Source: Halomonas sp. CH40 (GTDB lineage Bacteria > Pseudomonadota > Gammaproteobacteria > Pseudomonadales > Halomonadaceae). Taken from it: 64,000 nucleotides of DNA. The stretch lies in the NCBI GenBank assembly GCA_041875495.1, contig CP112982.1, positions 1,922,001 through 1,986,000 of the forward strand, written 5' to 3'. Position 1 is the first letter of the stretch. Each line of letters starts with the position of its first letter. The translations under genes were made by a program, and so were the position numbers. Under the pieces are notes generated by a model, which was not told the origin of the DNA, searched no databases, and saw only the letters and a program-made list of their open reading frames with translations. This document shows, piece after piece, positions 1 through 8,938 of the stretch.

Positions 1-38
1 GCCGTGCCGCCTATGCTAGCATGAAGGAAAATCGCTGA
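1..38 (+). CDS. Possible 3' end of upstream gene (partial)
   Basis: One frame is open from the window edge and reads RAAYASMKENR before a TGA at 36-38 that overlaps the ATG of the MCE gene. The TGATG overlap and the MCE context suggest the C-terminus of the preceding ABC subunit (ATPase or permease). Frame 1 also ends nearby (TGA at 22-24), so the assignment of frame is uncertain. Confidence 0.3.
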   Translation, partial: RAAYASMKENR

Positions 39-1000
39 TGGAAACGCGCGCGCATCACATTCTGATTGGTCTGTTTACCTTGTTAACCCTGGTAGCCGCC
101 GTGGCATTTTCATTGTGGATGACCCAGGCGGCAACGCAGCGCGAATATGCCTTTTACGAGGTAGTGTTCAACCGTGCGGTCAGCGGCCTGAGCACGGGTA
201 GCCGGGTTGAGTTCAGTGGCCTGGAGGTGGGCAATGTGGTCGAGATGCGCCTTGACCCTGATGATCCTCGTCAGGTGTTGGCACTGATCCGGGTTGATCA
301 GGAAATCCCGATCAGGGAGGACACCCAGGCCAAGTTAGGGCTTGCCAATATCACTGGCAGCATGACGCTGCAGCTGTATGGCGGCTCGCCGGATAGCCCA
401 CGGCTGATCACGTCCGAACAGGATCCGGCCCAGATTAGCGCAGCGCCCTCGCCGATTGATTCATTGCTGTCAGACGGTGAAGCCGTAGTCTCCAACGTCA
501 GCCGTTTGCTCAACAATCTGAACACCCTGTTTGAAAAAGACAGCGCCGAGCGCATCAATCGCATTATTGCCAATACCGACGCCATTACCGCTGGGCTGGC
601 AGAGGCTCAACCGCAGATTACCAATGCCCTCGACGACTCGGTGACCCAGCTGAATCGCCTGACCACACAGGCCACCACTACCCTGGAAAATATTGATACC
701 CTCAGCCAATCGGCTAACCAACTGCTTGAAGAAGACAGCCGTAGGCTGCTTCTATCAGCCCGTCAGGCCGCTGAAGAATTGACCGCTACCTCTGAACAAT
801 GGCGGCAGCTGCTGGATCGCAACGCGCCTGGCGTGACCACAAGCGTCAATAACATCGCCGCCAGTAGCGCTGAGTTACCGGCTATTCTGCAGGAACTGCA
901 AGCGACCCTGGTGAATCTCAACCGAGTTTCACGCCGCCTGGAAGAAAACCCCGGCGATTTTATTTTCGGTGGTGAACAGATCAAGGAGTTTCGTCCGTGA
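38..1000 (+). CDS. MlaD/PqiB-type MCE domain protein
   Basis: Substrate-binding component of an MCE-type ABC lipid transport system, anchored in the inner membrane with its MCE domain in the periplasm. The 320-aa protein has one N-terminal membrane segment (about residues 7-29), then an MCE/MlaD domain (about 38-120) with the typical sequence GLSTGSRVEFSGLEVGNV. A long Asn/Leu/Thr-rich helical region (about 150-300) follows, as in longer MCE proteins that form needle or tunnel structures. The start is set by AAGGA 10 nt upstream. It overlaps the next gene by 4 nt (GTGA), so the two are translationally coupled. It resembles the MCE subunit of MlaFEDB-like or Pqi-like systems. The exact lipid substrate cannot be read from sequence. 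Confidence 0.88.
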   Translation: METRAHHILIGLFTLLTLVAAVAFSLWMTQAATQREYAFYEVVFNRAVSGLSTGSRVEFSGLEVGNVVEMRLDPDDPRQVLALIRVDQEIPIREDTQAKLGLANITGSMTLQLYGGSPDSPRLITSEQDPAQISAAPSPIDSLLSDGEAVVSNVSRLLNNLNTLFEKDSAERINRIIANTDAITAGLAEAQPQITNALDDSVTQLNRLTTQATTTLENIDTLSQSANQLLEEDSRRLLLSARQAAEELTATSEQWRQLLDRNAPGVTTSVNNIAASSAELPAILQELQATLVNLNRVSRRLEENPGDFIFGGEQIKEFRP

Positions 1001-1584
1001 AGTATCTGGTGAGTATGATAATAATGACCTGGCTTGCTGGCTGCTCCGTCCTACCTGAAAGCACACCGAAGCAGCTGTATCGTCTACCATCGCCTGAGCT
1101 TTCAGTCATCGCCAATAGCACGCAAGGAATTCTGGAGGTTCAAGCTCCCAGCGCAGACCGTTTGCTGGCCAGCGATCATATTGTGGTCTGGCCGGATGCT
1201 CAGCAGGTCAGCGTCTATGCCGATGCACGTTGGCATGATAACGCACCGGCCATGCTAAAACGCCAGTGGCAAGATGCCCTGCAAGCCACACAGGTTGCAT
1301 TGCCCGCTGAACCTGGGGAACAGGGCATTGATGCCCGCCTGGTAGCCGAACTAAGCGATTTCCATATTGCCTATCAGAACGACACTCCCACCGCCGTCAT
1401 GCGCGCCCAGTTTACCCTGCTGGACGCAACAAGTGGCCAACGCCTGGCCAACCAGCAACTATCAGCCACCCAGGCTGCTGAAGATGAAAACGTTCCTGCT
1501 GCCGTCGCCGCATTGGGCGAGGCATCTGAACAACTCACTCGCCAACTGATGCAATGGCTCGACAGCCAGCTGAACAATAAGTGA
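997..1584 (+). CDS. PqiC-like ABC transport auxiliary lipoprotein
   Basis: Predicted outer-membrane lipoprotein partner of the upstream MCE protein (ABC-type transport auxiliary lipoprotein family, formerly DUF330, as in PqiC). The signal peptide ends in a clear lipobox LAGC with the acylated Cys at residue 16. The rest (about 40-190) matches the family pattern of a domain starting with YRLPSPEL and a C-terminal amphipathic helix. The start is a GTG at 997 that overlaps the TGA of the MCE gene; AAGGAGTTT lies 7 nt upstream and decides this start. It is the last gene of the operon. A role in trans-envelope lipid transfer is inferred from family and context. Confidence 0.82.
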   Translation: MKYLVSMIIMTWLAGCSVLPESTPKQLYRLPSPELSVIANSTQGILEVQAPSADRLLASDHIVVWPDAQQVSVYADARWHDNAPAMLKRQWQDALQATQVALPAEPGEQGIDARLVAELSDFHIAYQNDTPTAVMRAQFTLLDATSGQRLANQQLSATQAAEDENVPAAVAALGEASEQLTRQLMQWLDSQLNNK

Positions 1585-1758
1585 ACAAATCGAATTCCGG
1601 CTGTTGCTGTTCACTTAGAAATTGGCGTAAGACGCGCGTGATTAATTATTGATTGAACATATCGTTCATATTATTGGCGAACAGAACATCGCGCATCCAG
1701 CCTTTTAGCTGATCGTGGTCGGCTTGAACAAGAGACTTGGTTCAACGCTGGGCTATTG

Positions 1759-3606
1759 TTATTGTCGTTCACGCAGATATTGGCGGGGGTCGCGGGGATA
1801 ATAGCGCTCTGGCTGGTTAGCCATATGGGTATAGGCTCGGGTGTCCTTGTAGGGCATTTTCATGAAACCGGAAATCCCCAGTCCTTCGATTTCAGGCACG
1901 GCGGCCAGAATAGCGGCCAGATGTTGCCTGAACGCCTCTTCCTGGCGGGCATCCAGCAGGCGATAGTAGCTATGGATCTTCAGGTGCCTGGGAAGCGCCT
2001 CAAAAATGATCATGCCGGTATGGTGAATCTCATTCAGACGTTCCAGCGTCGCCATGATAGACGTGGGCAGTACCAGTAATTCTTCCGGGTCCGGCCCATC
2101 CTCAAAATAACTGTGCTGGCGGGAGTCATCCTCCATATCAGGCACATCACTGACTTCATAGGGAATATGCATGTCAGGCTGTGGCAGGAAGGCCTGTTCA
2201 CTGCTGTCACGATCCAGATGCAGGGTTTTGCGGGCATCAAACAGGCAGCTTTTGAAGACTCCCTGACGATGAATGGCGCGGGCGAGAAACACCATGTTAT
2301 TCACCGCCTGCACAAAGGCGAGCTTGAGCGTGGGGTCATGCAGGTTCAGCGACGAATCGATAAACACGCCGTCACGCTCCCAGCGTACCGCCAAGCCGCC
2401 CACCACCGGGTATTTACCCAGACGGCTGACAGATGCCAGAAAAGCTTTTTCTGTTTCGCCCATGCCCTGCATAAACTGCTTGTAATAGCGATCCAGCTGA
2501 ACGTCATTCACCTCGCTGAGGGTATCTTCCACATGGGCTTCGCGCAGAAAGGTCTTGCGCGAGCTATACACCACGGTATCTATTTCGCGGCCGCTGGCTC
2601 TGGCCCATACCGGAATCAGTGCCTTGGGCGCTGGCTCAGGCAAGTCAATCATTACCAGCCTGGCCATCCTCGGCATGGCATTCAGAAAGTGGTCTCCGGC
2701 ACGACGGCGCGTCTCGGGGTCGGCATCCAGCATGCCATCCAGGGTGCGGGCAAACTCCATGGGTAACCCCAGAGAGCTTGCCGGAATCGCTCGACAACCA
2801 AAACGGCAGGATTGCCCAGAGGCCAATGCATACAGGGTGCCTGCGGCTCCCTGCTCATCAAAACGCGGCGAAGATAGCGCACCGTTGAGCTGTTCTTCAC
2901 CAATAAAGTACACATCGCCCAGCCGGGCATTGGTTTGCTGAAGGTCAGAGGACATCAGCTCCATGACATTGGCTGCCACAAACTGCAGGCGTGCATCCAG
3001 CTGCGCAAATACCGAAGAGCCCCAGTCAATCAGGGCAATCGATTCATCCTCCGGGTTGAACACCAGGTTAGAGGGTTTGATATCACCGTGAACCACTGGA
3101 CGACCCCGCGGGCCACTCTCACGGCGTAGGGCGATGAGTATCTCTGCTAGCTGGCGAGCAATGCTGACCACGAGCCTGGGCGAAAGACGCCCTTCGCGCA
3201 GGGAGACTTCCTCCAGGTTCAAGCCGGGAGCGCGCTCCATGACCAAAATCGATTGACCGCGCACCCGTTGGAACCCTACCAGCTTGGGAATACGCGGGTG
3301 CTCCACCTGCTCCAGCATGAAGGCCTCTTCTTCGAGGCGCTCCTGCAGATGCAGAGGCAAGGTGATACGTGAGAACTTGAACACCCGCTGGCGCACTTCC
3401 CAGTTGGCAAGCCTGGGGGCAAAGCCTGCAAAGACGAAACCATAAGCGCCCTTGCCAATCAGCTCGATCTCCTGATAGCCCAGCTGCGCCAACTGGGCCT
3501 GACACAGCGCTACCCACTCCTTCAGTTTGCGCGCATCCTGATGGCTAAGCAGGTAGACCGACTGGTCTTCAGGAATATAGAACTGCTGTAAGGGCGCTTC
3601 GGCCAT
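1759..3606 (-). CDS. Hanks-type Ser/Thr protein kinase with unknown C-terminal region
   Basis: Protein kinase of 615 aa. The kinase domain (about 45-310) shows a glycine loop GKGAYGFVF (51-59), the ATP-binding Lys in VFKFSR (K77), a helix-C Glu near 93, the catalytic loop HGDIKPSN (H173, D175, N180) and a metal motif DWG (194-196) in place of DFG. All residues needed for catalysis are present. Residues 320-615 match nothing I recognise: they are soluble, with no membrane segment, and have an acidic patch near 480-500. It starts 12 nt after the stop of the E2 subunit of a branched-chain 2-oxoacid dehydrogenase and is co-directional, so it is very probably the fourth gene of that operon. Regulation of the complex by phosphorylation is my inference from this position, not something the sequence proves. 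Confidence 0.85.
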   Translation of the reverse strand: MAEAPLQQFYIPEDQSVYLLSHQDARKLKEWVALCQAQLAQLGYQEIELIGKGAYGFVFAGFAPRLANWEVRQRVFKFSRITLPLHLQERLEEEAFMLEQVEHPRIPKLVGFQRVRGQSILVMERAPGLNLEEVSLREGRLSPRLVVSIARQLAEILIALRRESGPRGRPVVHGDIKPSNLVFNPEDESIALIDWGSSVFAQLDARLQFVAANVMELMSSDLQQTNARLGDVYFIGEEQLNGALSSPRFDEQGAAGTLYALASGQSCRFGCRAIPASSLGLPMEFARTLDGMLDADPETRRRAGDHFLNAMPRMARLVMIDLPEPAPKALIPVWARASGREIDTVVYSSRKTFLREAHVEDTLSEVNDVQLDRYYKQFMQGMGETEKAFLASVSRLGKYPVVGGLAVRWERDGVFIDSSLNLHDPTLKLAFVQAVNNMVFLARAIHRQGVFKSCLFDARKTLHLDRDSSEQAFLPQPDMHIPYEVSDVPDMEDDSRQHSYFEDGPDPEELLVLPTSIMATLERLNEIHHTGMIIFEALPRHLKIHSYYRLLDARQEEAFRQHLAAILAAVPEIEGLGISGFMKMPYKDTRAYTHMANQPERYYPRDPRQYLRERQ

Positions 3607-3618
3607 ACTGTTGGCTCC

Positions 3619-4872
3619 CTAGCGCAGATGCAGGAGCATGCTTTCCGGCGCTTCCAGGCTGGCTTTCCAGTGATTACAGAAGCGCGCTATGGTGCCGCCA
3701 TCAATAAAACGATGATCCCCGGCCCAGGTCACCGTCATGATGGCACGACGGGTGACATCACCGTTCTCATCAAAGCGCGGCAGCCACTGGGTTTTGCCAA
3801 TCGCCACAATCGCCGCTTCAGGGGCATTGATGATCGGCGCCGCATAGGTGCCTCCCAGCGCCCCAATGTTAGAGATGGTAATGGTACCGCCCTTGAGGTC
3901 GGCCTGCTCCACGCGCCCTTCCCGAGCGGCCTGAGTCAGGCGAGTAACTTCGGCTGCCAGCTCCAGCAATGACCTGACTCCCACGTCCTTGACGTTAGGC
4001 ACCATCAGGCCCACCTTGCCGTCCACCGCCATCCCGATATTGCAGTCAGGGTAGTAGTGCAGCTCATCGGCACTGTCATTCAGCTGGGCATTGAGAATCG
4101 GGTATTCGGCCACCGCCAATGCCATTGCCTTCATGAAAAACGGCATCAGGGTCAAACGTTCACCCTGGGCTTCCGCCTGCACTTTCAAGCGCTCACGCAG
4201 CGCCAGCAGGTCAGTAACATCGATTTCCTCACCGTATTGAAAATGCGGAATCGTGGTTGCGGAAGCCACCATCTGGCGGGCCATGGCAGCACGTACGCCG
4301 CGCAGGGGCTCAACTCTGGGGCCAGCCGATGCCGACTTGCCTGGCAGCTCTTGCCCGGCATCCAGATAACGCAGCACATCCTCTTTCAGCACCCGCCCTT
4401 CCTTACCACTGCCGGCAATCTCATCCAGCGCCAGGCCATGCTCACGCACCAGACGGCGAACCGCAGGGCTGGCGGGCGTTTTACCCTGCACGGCGCTAGT
4501 AGCCGCCGCTGGCGCCGAGGTTGGCGCGGGCTTCTCTGACGGGCTACTCGGCGTCTGGGTTGCTGGTTTTTCGGCCGGGGCGTCTGACGATTCAGCGTTC
4601 TGCTCAGGGCGGGTGGCTTCCTGCTCCTGTGGCTCGCCCTCTGCCTGGTAGGCATACAAAGGGGCATGCACCTTGGCAATCTGCCCCTGGGCCACATACA
4701 GCTGGGTAATCGTACCGGCTTCTGAGGCGGTAATTTCAACCAGCGCCTTGTCGGTCATGACTTCGACAACGGGCTGGTCTTCTTCAACAAGGTCGCCTTT
4801 CTGGACGCGCCACTCAACCACTTCGCATTCAACAATGCCTTCACCGATATCCGGTAGAATAAAATCACTCAT
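3619..4872 (-). CDS. bkdB: Branched-chain 2-oxoacid dehydrogenase E2 (dihydrolipoyl acyltransferase)
   Basis: Core acyltransferase of the 2-oxoacid dehydrogenase complex; it moves the acyl group from lipoyl-lysine to CoA. The 417-aa protein has one lipoyl domain (1-78; lipoyl Lys42 in MTDKALVEI), an Ala/Pro/Glu-rich linker (80-130), a peripheral subunit-binding domain (about 131-171, SPAVRRLVREHGL) and a catalytic domain ending in DHRFIDGG (His387, Asp391). The E1 alpha/E1 beta/E2 arrangement and the E1 sequences favour the branched-chain type over pyruvate dehydrogenase. No E3 (lipoamide dehydrogenase) gene is in the operon, so E3 is presumably shared with other complexes. The kinase gene follows after 12 nt. 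Confidence 0.9.
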   Translation of the reverse strand: MSDFILPDIGEGIVECEVVEWRVQKGDLVEEDQPVVEVMTDKALVEITASEAGTITQLYVAQGQIAKVHAPLYAYQAEGEPQEQEATRPEQNAESSDAPAEKPATQTPSSPSEKPAPTSAPAAATSAVQGKTPASPAVRRLVREHGLALDEIAGSGKEGRVLKEDVLRYLDAGQELPGKSASAGPRVEPLRGVRAAMARQMVASATTIPHFQYGEEIDVTDLLALRERLKVQAEAQGERLTLMPFFMKAMALAVAEYPILNAQLNDSADELHYYPDCNIGMAVDGKVGLMVPNVKDVGVRSLLELAAEVTRLTQAAREGRVEQADLKGGTITISNIGALGGTYAAPIINAPEAAIVAIGKTQWLPRFDENGDVTRRAIMTVTWAGDHRFIDGGTIARFCNHWKASLEAPESMLLHLR

Positions 4873-4902
4873 GTCGGTCTCCTTTGAACCCTTAAGGCAG
4901 CG

Positions 4903-5880
4903 TCAGAAATTGACGCTGTGCTGGATAGCGGCGAATATTTTCAGATGATCGGGGAAATACTCTTTCTCCAGCGCCAGCGGGAAAGGCGTATCCATGCCGG
5001 TCACACGCGCAATCGGCGATTCAAGGTAAAGGAAACAGCGCTCCTGAATGGCGGCAGCGATTTCACCGGCAAAGCCACCGGTCAAGGGCGCTTCATGAGT
5101 CACTACCAGGCGGCCTGTCTTGAATACGGAGTCTGCGACTGTCTCCACATCCCAGGGCAAGAGACTGCGTAGATCAATCACTTCACAGGCAATACCCGCT
5201 TCTTCGGCAAGCTCAACCGCCTTGCCAATCACTTCCATCTGGGCGCCCCAGCCAACAAGGGTGATATCACTGCCCTGCTTGATGATTTCAGCCTCGCCAA
5301 TCGGCAGCTGATAGTCTTCTTCGGGCACTTCGCCCACTGACGCGCGATAAAGGCGCTTGGGTTCAAAGAAGATGACCGGGTCAGGGTCACGAATGGCAGC
5401 GAGCAGCAAGCCCTTGGCCTGATAAGGGTCTCGCGGTACAACAACTTTCAAACCGGGGGTGTGGGTGAAATAGGCTTCAGGCGACTGGGAATGGTAAAGC
5501 CCACCGTGGATACCACCGCCATAGGGCGTGCGAATAGTCAGCCCGCCGACATTGAAAAGGTCGCCGGAGCGGTAACGGTATTTGGCCGTCTCGTTCACGA
5601 TCTGGTCGAAAGCGGGAAAGATGTAGTCAGCAAACTGGATTTCTGCCACCGGTACCGAGCCTTGCGCCGCCAGGCCGTTGGCAAAACCGATAATGCCCTG
5701 TTCCACCAGCGGGGTATTGAAACAGCGGGCTCTGCCATACTTTTCCTGCAGATGGCTGGTGGCGCGAAACACTCCGCCGAAAACACCCACGTCTTCGCCA
5801 AAGCACAGCACCTTGTCATCTTCCGCCATGGCGATATCCAAGGCGTTATTGATGGCCTGCAGCATGTTCATGGTTGGCAT
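4903..5880 (-). CDS. bkdA2: Branched-chain 2-oxoacid dehydrogenase E1 beta
   Basis: Beta subunit of the thiamine-diphosphate-dependent E1 decarboxylase of the branched-chain 2-oxoacid dehydrogenase, 325 aa. It has the transketolase-like pyrimidine-binding domain (about 1-180; [25 protein letters not shown]) and the C-terminal transketolase domain (about 195-320; [19 protein letters not shown]). The ATG at 5880 is preferred over longer possibilities because it lies 1 nt after the E1 alpha stop and follows GGGAGA. Its product pairs with E1 alpha to form the usual alpha2beta2 heterotetramer. Confidence 0.92.
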   Translation of the reverse strand: MPTMNMLQAINNALDIAMAEDDKVLCFGEDVGVFGGVFRATSHLQEKYGRARCFNTPLVEQGIIGFANGLAAQGSVPVAEIQFADYIFPAFDQIVNETAKYRYRSGDLFNVGGLTIRTPYGGGIHGGLYHSQSPEAYFTHTPGLKVVVPRDPYQAKGLLLAAIRDPDPVIFFEPKRLYRASVGEVPEEDYQLPIGEAEIIKQGSDITLVGWGAQMEVIGKAVELAEEAGIACEVIDLRSLLPWDVETVADSVFKTGRLVVTHEAPLTGGFAGEIAAAIQERCFLYLESPIARVTGMDTPFPLALEKEYFPDHLKIFAAIQHSVNF

Positions 5881-5881
5881 A

Positions 5882-7081
5882 TCACTGTTCTCCCGTCTTG
5901 TGTTGCTGATCACCGTCCAGCCCTAACGCCTGGGCGCCTTTGGGGTAGGCATCCGGGTAACAGCGAATATGCGCCTTGAGGGCATCATACTGGCGCTGCA
6001 GCGCCGGAGTGACCTCGGCGTAGACGTCGGTAATCAGGGTATCCAGTTCGGGAGAGGGGCGCTTTTCAGCACGCTTCATGGTGTCGAGCACTTCACGGCG
6101 CAGGCTTTCCTGAGTGTCGGTTTCTTCTTCTTCACTCCACCAATTCTGCTGTTCTAGCCATTTGCGCATGCGCAGGATCGGGTCTTTAAGGCGCCAGATT
6201 TCTTCTTCATCCTTTGAGCGATAGCCCGAGGGGTCGTCGGACGAAGAGTGGGCAGCCAGACGGTAGGTCATGGCTTCAATCAGTACCGGCTTATTGTCCT
6301 TCACTGCAATCTCGCGGGCCCGGCGGGTGGCTTCATACACCGCCAGCACATCGTTACCGTCCACGCGAATGACATGCATGCGATAGCCAAATGCCCGGGG
6401 GGCAATACCATCAGCGGCAAACTGCTCCACCGCCGGTGTTGAAATGGCGTAGCCGTTGTTCCGGCAGAAGAAAATTACCGGCACCTCATGCACCGATGCC
6501 ATGTTCAGCGCGGCGTGAAAGTCCCCCTCTGAGGCGGCGCCTTCACCAAAAAAGGTCAGGGTGCAGTGGCCTTCACCGGCCAGTTTCTGTCCATAGGCAT
6601 AACCCGCCGCCTGGGGAATCTGGGTCGCCAGTGGCGATGAAATGGTCATGTAGTGAAGCTTGCGGGAGCCATAATGAACCGGCATCTGGCGACCCTTGCC
6701 GTAATCCAACTGATTGCCGAACAGCTGGTTCATGAATTCATCAAAGCTGAAGCCGCGATACATCAGCGCGCCCTGCTCACGGTACTGGGCCATGATCATA
6801 TCAGCGTCATCCAGTGCTGCGGTGGCACCAATCACGGAGGCTTCTTCACCGGTACACTGCATGTAGAAGCTCAGCCGACCCTGGCGCTGGGCGGCCATCA
6901 TCCGCTCATCCAGAATCCGGGTCGCAAGCATAGCATGGTAAATATGACGGGCTTTATCGCGAGGCAAATCAGGTGACTGAGCATCGGGATAGATGGCACC
7001 GTCATGATTCAACACGCTGAAGGTAGGAATCGAAAACTCATCACCGGTCATGAAGGCCGGTTTATACGTGGCTTGTGTCAT
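5882..7081 (-). CDS. bkdA1: Branched-chain 2-oxoacid dehydrogenase E1 alpha
   Basis: Alpha subunit of the E1 component, which decarboxylates the 2-oxoacids of Leu, Ile and Val. At 399 aa it is close to the usual bacterial length. It has the ThDP-binding motif ([15 protein letters not shown] to CRNNGYAIS, about 179-214). The active-site loop [12 protein letters not shown] (278-289) is the equivalent of the phosphorylation loop of mammalian BCKDH E1 alpha, so target-type serines are present here. First gene of the operon; AAGGATAACAACC precedes the ATG. The 134-nt region upstream presumably carries the promoter, but I see no convincing consensus there. The same operon ends in a protein kinase gene. 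Confidence 0.92.
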   Translation of the reverse strand: MTQATYKPAFMTGDEFSIPTFSVLNHDGAIYPDAQSPDLPRDKARHIYHAMLATRILDERMMAAQRQGRLSFYMQCTGEEASVIGATAALDDADMIMAQYREQGALMYRGFSFDEFMNQLFGNQLDYGKGRQMPVHYGSRKLHYMTISSPLATQIPQAAGYAYGQKLAGEGHCTLTFFGEGAASEGDFHAALNMASVHEVPVIFFCRNNGYAISTPAVEQFAADGIAPRAFGYRMHVIRVDGNDVLAVYEATRRAREIAVKDNKPVLIEAMTYRLAAHSSSDDPSGYRSKDEEEIWRLKDPILRMRKWLEQQNWWSEEEETDTQESLRREVLDTMKRAEKRPSPELDTLITDVYAEVTPALQRQYDALKAHIRCYPDAYPKGAQALGLDGDQQHKTGEQ

Positions 7082-7215
7082 GGTTGTTATCCTTATAAGA
7101 CCCCTTTTGAGGGCAGTGTTGTCGGTTATTTCCCTTTATGCCAGGGGATTACCCCAGCATTGGTCAACGCAACACTGATGACACTAACGCAGCCAACCAC
7201 GTTAAGGCATTCAAC

Positions 7216-7983
7216 TTAAGGCGTACGTGAACGTAAACGTCGCTGAAAGACTTCAAAAATACTATCGATACTGACCGCCAGCAGCGCAATCACCATGGCC
7301 CCCTGAATAATGTAGGCATTATTGGCGTTGACGATACCGGCAATAATAGGGTCGCCCAGATTGCTGGCACCTACGGTGGCGCCTAGCGCGGCTGTGGCAA
7401 TATTAATGGTCACAGAGGTACGGATACCGGCTAGAATCACCGGCGCCGCCAGCGGCAATTCCACTTGGCGCAGGATTTGCCCTGGCGTCATCCCCATGCC
7501 GTAAGCCGCTGACACAACCGCAGGGTCAACGTCTTTAAGGCCAGCAATGGTGTTACGTACTATCGGCAACAGACCGTACAGTACCAAGGCAACGATAATG
7601 GGCACCGTACCGAACCCCAAGGCGGGAACCGCCAGCGCCAGCACGGCAACCGGTGGGAAGGTTTGCCCAAGGGAGGCAATCTGAGCCACCAGGGGTAGAA
7701 AATCGCGCCCCCACTGGCGGGTGACCATCACGCCTGCCAACACACCCAATGTGATCGTAATGGACGCCGCCACCCCTACTACCAGAAGATGGCGGCCTAG
7801 CAACTGAGTGAAATCCGCTCGCTGATAGATCACCTGTCGCGCATCGGGCGCTAGCCATTGAAACAGCGCTTGTGCATGGGGGATCATCAATACCACAACC
7901 ATTAACAGCACCAGCCACATCAAGGGCCACAGCAGCTGAATCGGATGATAGGCAGAACGTGGATGCACAGGCCTAGACGTCAC
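7216..7983 (-). CDS. yehW: Betaine-type ABC transporter permease (YehW-like)
   Basis: Inner-membrane permease of an osmoprotectant (OpuC/Yeh-type) ABC importer, 255 aa. Several hydrophobic spans are visible (first at about 13-32) plus the permease coupling motif region YGMGMTPGQILRQVELPLA (about 160-180) that contacts the ATPase. The start is a GTG at 7983 that overlaps the ATPase stop by 11 nt; AGGAGAA 5 nt upstream supports it. Last gene of an operon ordered binding protein, large permease, ATPase, small permease, which is exactly the order of E. coli yehZYXW. Confidence 0.85.
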   Translation of the reverse strand: MTSRPVHPRSAYHPIQLLWPLMWLVLLMVVVLMIPHAQALFQWLAPDARQVIYQRADFTQLLGRHLLVVGVAASITITLGVLAGVMVTRQWGRDFLPLVAQIASLGQTFPPVAVLALAVPALGFGTVPIIVALVLYGLLPIVRNTIAGLKDVDPAVVSAAYGMGMTPGQILRQVELPLAAPVILAGIRTSVTINIATAALGATVGASNLGDPIIAGIVNANNAYIIQGAMVIALLAVSIDSIFEVFQRRLRSRTP

Positions 7984-8938
7984 GCGACTTCTCCTGGGCT
8001 TGAAACGCCTCCTTGACTAGCTTGCGCAGCGACAGCTCACCTACCGGTACATCGTGCTGGTCTACCACCGTCAGCCGTTCACAGTGGTCGCGCAGCATCA
8101 TCGAGAGTGCCTGGCGCAGCGTCTGCTCGGTCGTCACCCGCGACTGGGCAGGTAAATGCGGCCCAAGCGGCGCCATATGATCTTTTACCCGGGTCAGGGA
8201 AGCCTGCTTCAGCCCGCGCTCCAGCCCGCCCAAAAGGGAATCAACAAAAGAATCTGCCGGCTTCTGCAGCAGCGATAGCGGTGTTCCCTGCTGCACAATT
8301 CGACCATCACGCATCACCACAAGCCTATCGGCCAAGCCCAGGGCTTCATCCATATCATGGGTGACAAACACGATGGTTTTGTGCAGCCTGGCTTGCAGCT
8401 GCATCAGCATTTCCTGGAGTTTTTCCCGGGTAATCGGATCCAGGGCGCCAAAAGGTTCATCCATCAGCAGAATATCCGGGTCAGCTGCCAGCGCTCGCGC
8501 CACCCCCACCCTTTGGGCCTGCCCACCGGATAGCTGATGAGGATATTTATGAGCAAACTCGCCGACCGGCAACCCCAGCAGCCCCATCAGCTCTTCAACC
8601 CTTTGATTGACCTGGGCGGTAGGCCATTTCAGCAGACGAGGTACCAGGCCGATATTGCGTGCCACGTTCCAATGAGGAAACAGACCGGTATTCTGGATGA
8701 CATAGCCAATTCGCCGCCGCAGCAGGACAGGGTCATAGGCGTCGATGGACTGTCCATCCAGCTCAATCTCGCCGCTGCTATGGGTCAGCAGACGGTTGAT
8801 CATACGCAGAGTGGTTGATTTTCCGCAGCCAGAGGTGCCCACCAGGGCGCAGAACTTGCCTTTGGGAATGCTCAGCGTCAGCTCTTCAACCGCTGGCGTC
8901 TGATCAAAAAACTTGCTGACGTTGCGTAATTCAATCAT
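7973..8938 (-). CDS. yehX: Betaine-type ABC transporter ATP-binding protein (YehX/OpuCA-like)
   Basis: ATPase that powers the osmoprotectant importer. It shows Walker A (GTSGCGKST, about 34-42), the Q-loop region (VIQNTGLFPHWN), the ABC signature LSGGQAQRVG and Walker B ILLMDEPFGALD, then an H-loop (VFVTHDMDEA). The C-terminal 80 residues resemble a short CBS-type regulatory tail as in OpuCA, possibly an ionic-strength sensor. ATG at 8938 is preferred over one 27 nt further upstream: it follows CAGGGGG, gives the normal N-terminus MIELRNVSK and overlaps the large permease stop by only 8 nt. Confidence 0.88.
   Translation of the reverse strand: MIELRNVSKFFDQTPAVEELTLSIPKGKFCALVGTSGCGKSTTLRMINRLLTHSSGEIELDGQSIDAYDPVLLRRRIGYVIQNTGLFPHWNVARNIGLVPRLLKWPTAQVNQRVEELMGLLGLPVGEFAHKYPHQLSGGQAQRVGVARALAADPDILLMDEPFGALDPITREKLQEMLMQLQARLHKTIVFVTHDMDEALGLADRLVVMRDGRIVQQGTPLSLLQKPADSFVDSLLGGLERGLKQASLTRVKDHMAPLGPHLPAQSRVTTEQTLRQALSMMLRDHCERLTVVDQHDVPVGELSLRKLVKEAFQAQEKSRDV

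Noticed and set aside
1646..1741. 31-codon minus-strand frame with protein-like end (DQLKGWMRDVLFANNMNDMFNQ split: DQLKGWMRDVL, FANNMNDMF)
   Set aside because: No start codon and too short; perhaps a remnant, but nothing supports expression.
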